Positions 60,376 to 64,000 of a DNA stretch of 64,000 nt are shown here, piece by piece (positions within the stretch are counted from its first letter, which is position 1; the number at the start of each line of letters is the position of its first letter). Source of the stretch: Sclerodactyla briareus (lineage: Eukaryota > Echinodermata > Holothuroidea > Dendrochirotida > Sclerodactylidae); contig JAODTK010005624.1 of the NCBI GenBank assembly GCA_026419785.1, positions 62,001 through 126,000 on the forward strand. The letters are read 5' to 3'. Under the pieces are notes generated by a model, which saw only the letters and a program-made list of their open reading frames with translations, was not told the origin of the DNA and ran no database searches. The position numbers and the translations under genes were made by a program.

Positions 60376-60640
60376 CACCAAACCCTGGGCCATAGAACCA
60401 GAACCACCCACGACCACACCTGAAATCGTCGTGTGTAAATCAAACCTACCGCCCATAACCTGCGCAAATGGAAATGCTGGAATACGAAGATAGGTGAGAT
60501 ACCATACCTGGCGACCAGAACACCAAACCCTGGGCCATAGATACATAATGAAAACCTGAAATCGTCGTTCATAAATCAAAATAGCCTACCTGCGCAAATG
60601 GAAATGTTGGAATACGAAAATAGGTGAACAGGATGCCCTC
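60355..60640. repeat. Short tandem duplication with splice-like borders
   Basis: CCATACCTGGCG-x-CCAGAACACC, CAAACCCTGGGCCATAGA, CCTGAAATCGTCGT, and CCTGCGCAAATGGAAATG occur twice, from 60357 and 60502. On the minus strand each copy has TTTCCATTTGCGCAGG before it, which resembles an acceptor, so a duplicated small exon is possible. No family was recognised. Confidence 0.6.
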
Positions 60641-60853
60641 TTAGTGGTCAGTCTGATGTCAAGTATTTGCTAGCGGTGAAGGGAGGCTTCGAGCGGGAAT
60701 TTGAAGAAAAATCCAGTGGGTTTTATGAGTAGGCCTACATACGACGGTCACTAATCATTAGTGATTCAACACGCGTATCGTGACGGAAATCGGCGAATAG
60801 ATCGCGCAGTGACCAATAACCGCATTTTGACAACTTGTTTCCCGCCAGAATTC

Positions 60854-62122
60854 CAGTGGCGTCACCAGATTTTTCGTCCTGGGGGGTACAGGGGGGCACA
60901 GACATTTTCTAGGAGGGGGGCACAAGAATCCTATCTAAGCGGAGACCGGAGCGCCCACCATGGGTGGCCGCGGTGCGAACACGGGAATTTTGGTTGTGCA
61001 AGCCCCCTGATGCCGGGAAAATGGCCTTTCCCGGGCGTTTAGGCTGGCGTGTACCAAGCCGTCAAACATGGGCATTTGTGATCACAAATTTTGTAATTGG
61101 TAAAAAAATTTAGACATTTTGTCGGAATCGAGTCCTATCGTTTGCCCCAATTTGAACTTCTAGTATTAGCGCTAAGGAAATTGTTGTGTGTTGCAAGCCA
61201 CCTGATGGCCGGAGATGGCCTTTTCCGGGCGTTTTAGGCGGCTTGTACCAAGCTTCAAAATCGGGGCATTTTTGATCACAAATTTGGTAATCGCTGGGAA
61301 AAAAGTTGGACCTTTTGTCGGACTTCGGTCATATCGTGCCCCGACTCTGACTCATTGGCCAGAATGTTCAAACATTACTGCTCCTTACAACTGCTGACAA
61401 TGCGCGCGGACGAGCAAATTTTCCCGTATTTACAGGGCAATCTGAAGAAATCAGAATCCCAGCAAAAATTAAGGACATTTATCCAGCTTTAGCTCTACTG
61501 TCCCAACCATGATATAAACTTAATGCCATAGAGAGCAGGGAACTTCGTTAGTAGTAGTAGTCTCTGGAGAGAATATGATAGCTCAAGGGAGGAAAACACG
61601 CGGTGAAAACCTAGCAGTCTGATAGCCTAGGTACTGCCCAGTCAAAATGGGCGTAGGCGTGGTTGAGATGCGGAACAAACGGACAAGAGTGTCAGTAAAG
61701 GGTTTGGTATTCAAAAGAGTTGTGTAGTGTTCAAGTCAATGAGAATGTTGTTGTGATATTGTCACCCTCACAGATAAGCGAGGGGCCATGAGGCAAGACA
61801 TTCATAGAGCTTGCGGAGATGTCGGGAGACGGGTAAAGAGCAACGGGACGAGTTCCACCACTCGTACCACGTGCGAGCACGAACTTGTACACATTTAGTG
61901 CATTCGAGGGCAAAATTTGGGCATAGTTTAATGCCTTTCTTATAATAAAAATCAACAAAGTAGCCAGGTCTATATCAAATTGGTAGACGAATACTGACGA
62001 CAGAATTTTTTCCGAAAATCATAATCTCAAGTTGGGGGGGGGGCACAAGGTGTCCGAGGAGGGGCACGAACGAGCCCCCACCCCCCCCTCCCCCTCCCCC
62101 TCCCCTTGGACGACGCCACCTG
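60854..62122. mobile_element. 1.27-kb hAT-like non-autonomous element
   Basis: Left end CAGTGGCGTCACCAG and right end (reverse complemented) CAGGTGGCGTCGTCC are similar, with G-rich sequence just inside both. Flanks CCAGAATTC (60845-60853) and CAAGAATTC (62123-62131) match at 8 of 9 bases. The interior holds a 196-bp tandem duplication and no transposase. Confidence 0.5.
60990..61375. repeat. Tandem duplication, ~196-bp units
   Basis: TGCAAGCC-x-CCTGATG, ATGGCCTTT, CCGGGCGTTT, TTGTACCAAGC, GATCACAAATTT, TTTTGTCGGA occur in both units, starting near 60997 and 61193, inside the hAT-like element. Confidence 0.8.
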
Positions 62123-62167
62123 CAAGAATTCCCTGTTCTTGCCCGGTGAATTGCGATGTCCAGCAAA

Positions 62168-62794
62168 CTAATGCATCGCGTAATGCATAAAGCGAATGTT
62201 TGGAGTCAGGCATCGGACCGGGGCACCGGGCTTTACACAGGTGGGAATGGACTGCATACGGTACTTCCTCACATTGCGAGACCTGACTTTAGGCCTAGTC
62301 TTGGGTAGTGTGGTAGTCTTCCTTTCTTGCAGCTGATACACTTTGTAGGGCAAGGAAATCGTTGTAGTAGTTGGTTGGTAGTTTGGGACAGGGGTAGTTT
62401 CATTATGAAAATCAGTATACTGACCCAACCAATTTGTCGATTCACTCCCATCCGTGTGAGAGGCCGCGTTTGAGCGATAGTCAAATAAACATCCAGGGAC
62501 CTTAGTAAATGCCAATGTGCATTCACTCACTCTAGGAGGAATATGCTGGAAGGGCATCTCGCCGCCCGCAACCAACCTTGCACCCACCTACTGCTTCCAA
62601 TAACGCGGACGCTTAGGGCAAGCAACCAAGCCTAGAGCTGTTCCCTCGAACACACAGGCACCACTAACCAAAGAATTCATGACTCTGCATGCTAAGTCAG
62701 GGGTGTGGTCCCCCAGGGTAACTTCTAACTTCCGGACCGCACAGCGGTCAGACATATGATGCAACATTTTAGAGCATTTGGGCCACGATTTCAA
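62168..62794 (-). pseudogene. Unrecognised ~208-codon frame with one in-frame TAG
   Basis: Two adjacent minus-strand open frames are the same frame, separated by a single TAG at 62588-62590. The upstream part is Cys/Lys-rich (WPKCSKMLHHMSDRCAV) and the downstream part Thr/Pro-rich with basic runs (KTRPKVRSRNVRKYR). The composition is unlike that of the chance frames nearby. No family could be named; a decayed transposon-encoded protein is one possibility. Confidence 0.25.
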
Positions 62795-62799
62795 CTTTT

Positions 62800-63640
62800 A
62801 AAGAAAATCATGAGGCTTGTGGGAGAAAGAACAATTCAAGTGCCATGTGTGGATTTTCAAAAATTTTGGGGGGGGAAACAATGACCAGAAATTCCTGAAC
62901 ACTTGGAAGGTACGGCAACTGGAGCATCAAGATCAAACACCAGGACTGTGCACTGTAACTTTTATGACAAGCATTTGGCATTATTTCCACATGATGGGCG
63001 GCAATAGGGCCGAAAATTCTCGATCATTACTAAACATCAGCACTTTGCATCAAACTTGGTTCTCACCCAACACCAAACCGACTCAACAGCATTGTCTTTA
63101 TCTGCTTCCAGTGCTTGACACAGTGCCTTTGGCGCCATGGCTCAAGCTCTCTAGAAAGATGGTCTTACCATTGGACACACATGGCAGCCAGGCGACCTCC
63201 TTCCAATTAGCATAAAATGTTCCTCACAAATTGCTCCGGCAGACTTCCTAGGACGACCATGTGGGGGCTATGAAAGGCTGGATGGGTCTATGACAGGATG
63301 GATGGGTAGATTGGCTGACAGTGGCAGATTTACACAAGCTCAATCAGCGAAGATGAATTCAGCATAAAAGCGACATTAACAAACAATGAAGTACGTAACA
63401 TATGTGAAAAGAGTTGTAGAACAGGGCAAGAATCATCTTCGATGTTCTCAGTAAAACTTATGTCTGGGTAAGGTGAAACAATCGCATTGAAATTAATGCA
63501 AATAATGATCCAAATCCATGGAAGAAGTGAGGAAATTTGTGAGAGAGAGATCAATCATGAAATTTAGCGAGCTGATACTTTCGCTAAAACTTTGATAACA
63601 TACCGGACACACTTATTCTCATTGGGAGGGGCGATTGGAA
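62800..63640. other. No recognised gene
   Basis: A 132-codon plus frame (62817-63215) overlaps. No domain, splice or repeat signature was recognised. Confidence 0.4.
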
Positions 63641-63662
63641 GGTTGTCGACGGCATGGTAATT

Positions 63663-63773
63663 TTGGCCTATGCGTATTACAGTCCGATCTCAGAGGTGTT
63701 TGGCCTATGCGTATTGCAGTCCGATCTCAGAGGTCATATTGGCCTCTGCGTATATTGCAGTCACGCCTATTCA
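63663..63773. repeat. Tandem repeat, three units of 36-40 bp
   Basis: TTGGCCTATGCGTATT-x-CAG then TCCGATCTCAGAGGT starts at 63663, 63699 and 63739. The third unit is degraded. Confidence 0.85.
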
Positions 63774-64000
63774 CTGCAGTAACCAGGTCTGTACCTTAGG
63801 CAAGATTCGGTTCGACCTTATGCATTGACAAACGACAACTCACAGGAAGAAGAAGTGGTGTATATTTTCACACGCGAAATTGTTTACAGCCATTTTGAAT
63901 CCTTCCCGGGCTACACCCAGTCTAGCCTATTCGAGGAAAAAAGTTACAACAATACTTTATGGGCTGGCCTTGTGACATTTGTTACAGATCATTCAAGCTG

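Noticed and set aside
62817..63215. 132-codon plus frame resembling a transposase tail (M-M-G-G-N-R-A-E-N)
   Set aside because: No catalytic motif or flanking terminal repeats; the similarity is only impressionistic.

Overview
The window looks like nuclear DNA of an invertebrate animal, probably marine and perhaps a non-vertebrate deuterostome such as an echinoderm, hemichordate or cephalochordate. The reasons are short exons with GT-AG splice sites in very long introns, several non-LTR retrotransposon lineages, many DNA-transposon derivatives with G/C homopolymer runs, and ATT, TA and TTTAG microsatellites. The lineage cannot be fixed from sequence alone. Nothing resembles a bacterial operon, phage or CRISPR locus, and most long open frames are chance or repeat-derived.

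The main gene is on the minus strand and runs from about 44.1 kb down past the left edge. It opens with a short exon encoding a signal peptide (44037-44126). It then repeats a module of the farnesoic acid O-methyltransferase-like (FAMeT, Methyltransf_FA) beta-sandwich family, named for a crustacean protein. Each module is split into exon A (core motif like DAVLTFSP, ends in phase 1), exon B (phase 1 to 2) and exon C (W-x-x-F-W-V, phase 2 to 1). Module 4 is complete as A4-B4-C4. Modules 1, 2 and 3 show clear A and C exons, and B is uncertain or not found. Module edges are phase 1 throughout, so the module can be duplicated without breaking the frame. Several exons keep good splice sites but carry one or two frame breaks, which suggests uncorrected long-read indels or decay of the gene.

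The introns hold mobile elements: LINE-A (a CR1/Jockey-type family) at 17.5-18.2 kb (+), 32.9-35.0 kb (-) and 38.0-40.1 kb (-, flanked by a 20-bp target-site duplication), plus a fragment outside the gene at 47.2 kb (+); an L1/Tx1-type ORF2 remnant at 20.4-21.7 kb (+); a Jockey-type reverse transcriptase at 26.6-27.2 kb (-); a CR1-like end at 28.5-29.6 kb (-); and a Rex1-like reverse transcriptase at 30.1-30.7 kb (+). There are also a Harbinger-like element with TTA target duplications (24.3-25.1 kb), a near-perfect 48-bp-arm palindrome (22.7 kb), hAT-like elements, and a roughly 190-bp tandem array (35.6-36.8 kb).

Right of 47 kb the window holds a 335-bp foldback element and related fragments, an intronless and frame-broken heparan sulfate 3-O-sulfotransferase homologue at 51.2-52.4 kb (+), a TA microsatellite, a dispersed 260-300-bp repeat family, a 1.8-kb tandem duplication (56.9-60.4 kb) whose second unit took a hAT-like MITE with a perfect 8-bp target duplication, and a 1.27-kb hAT-like element (60.9-62.1 kb). 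The rest is unrecognised.
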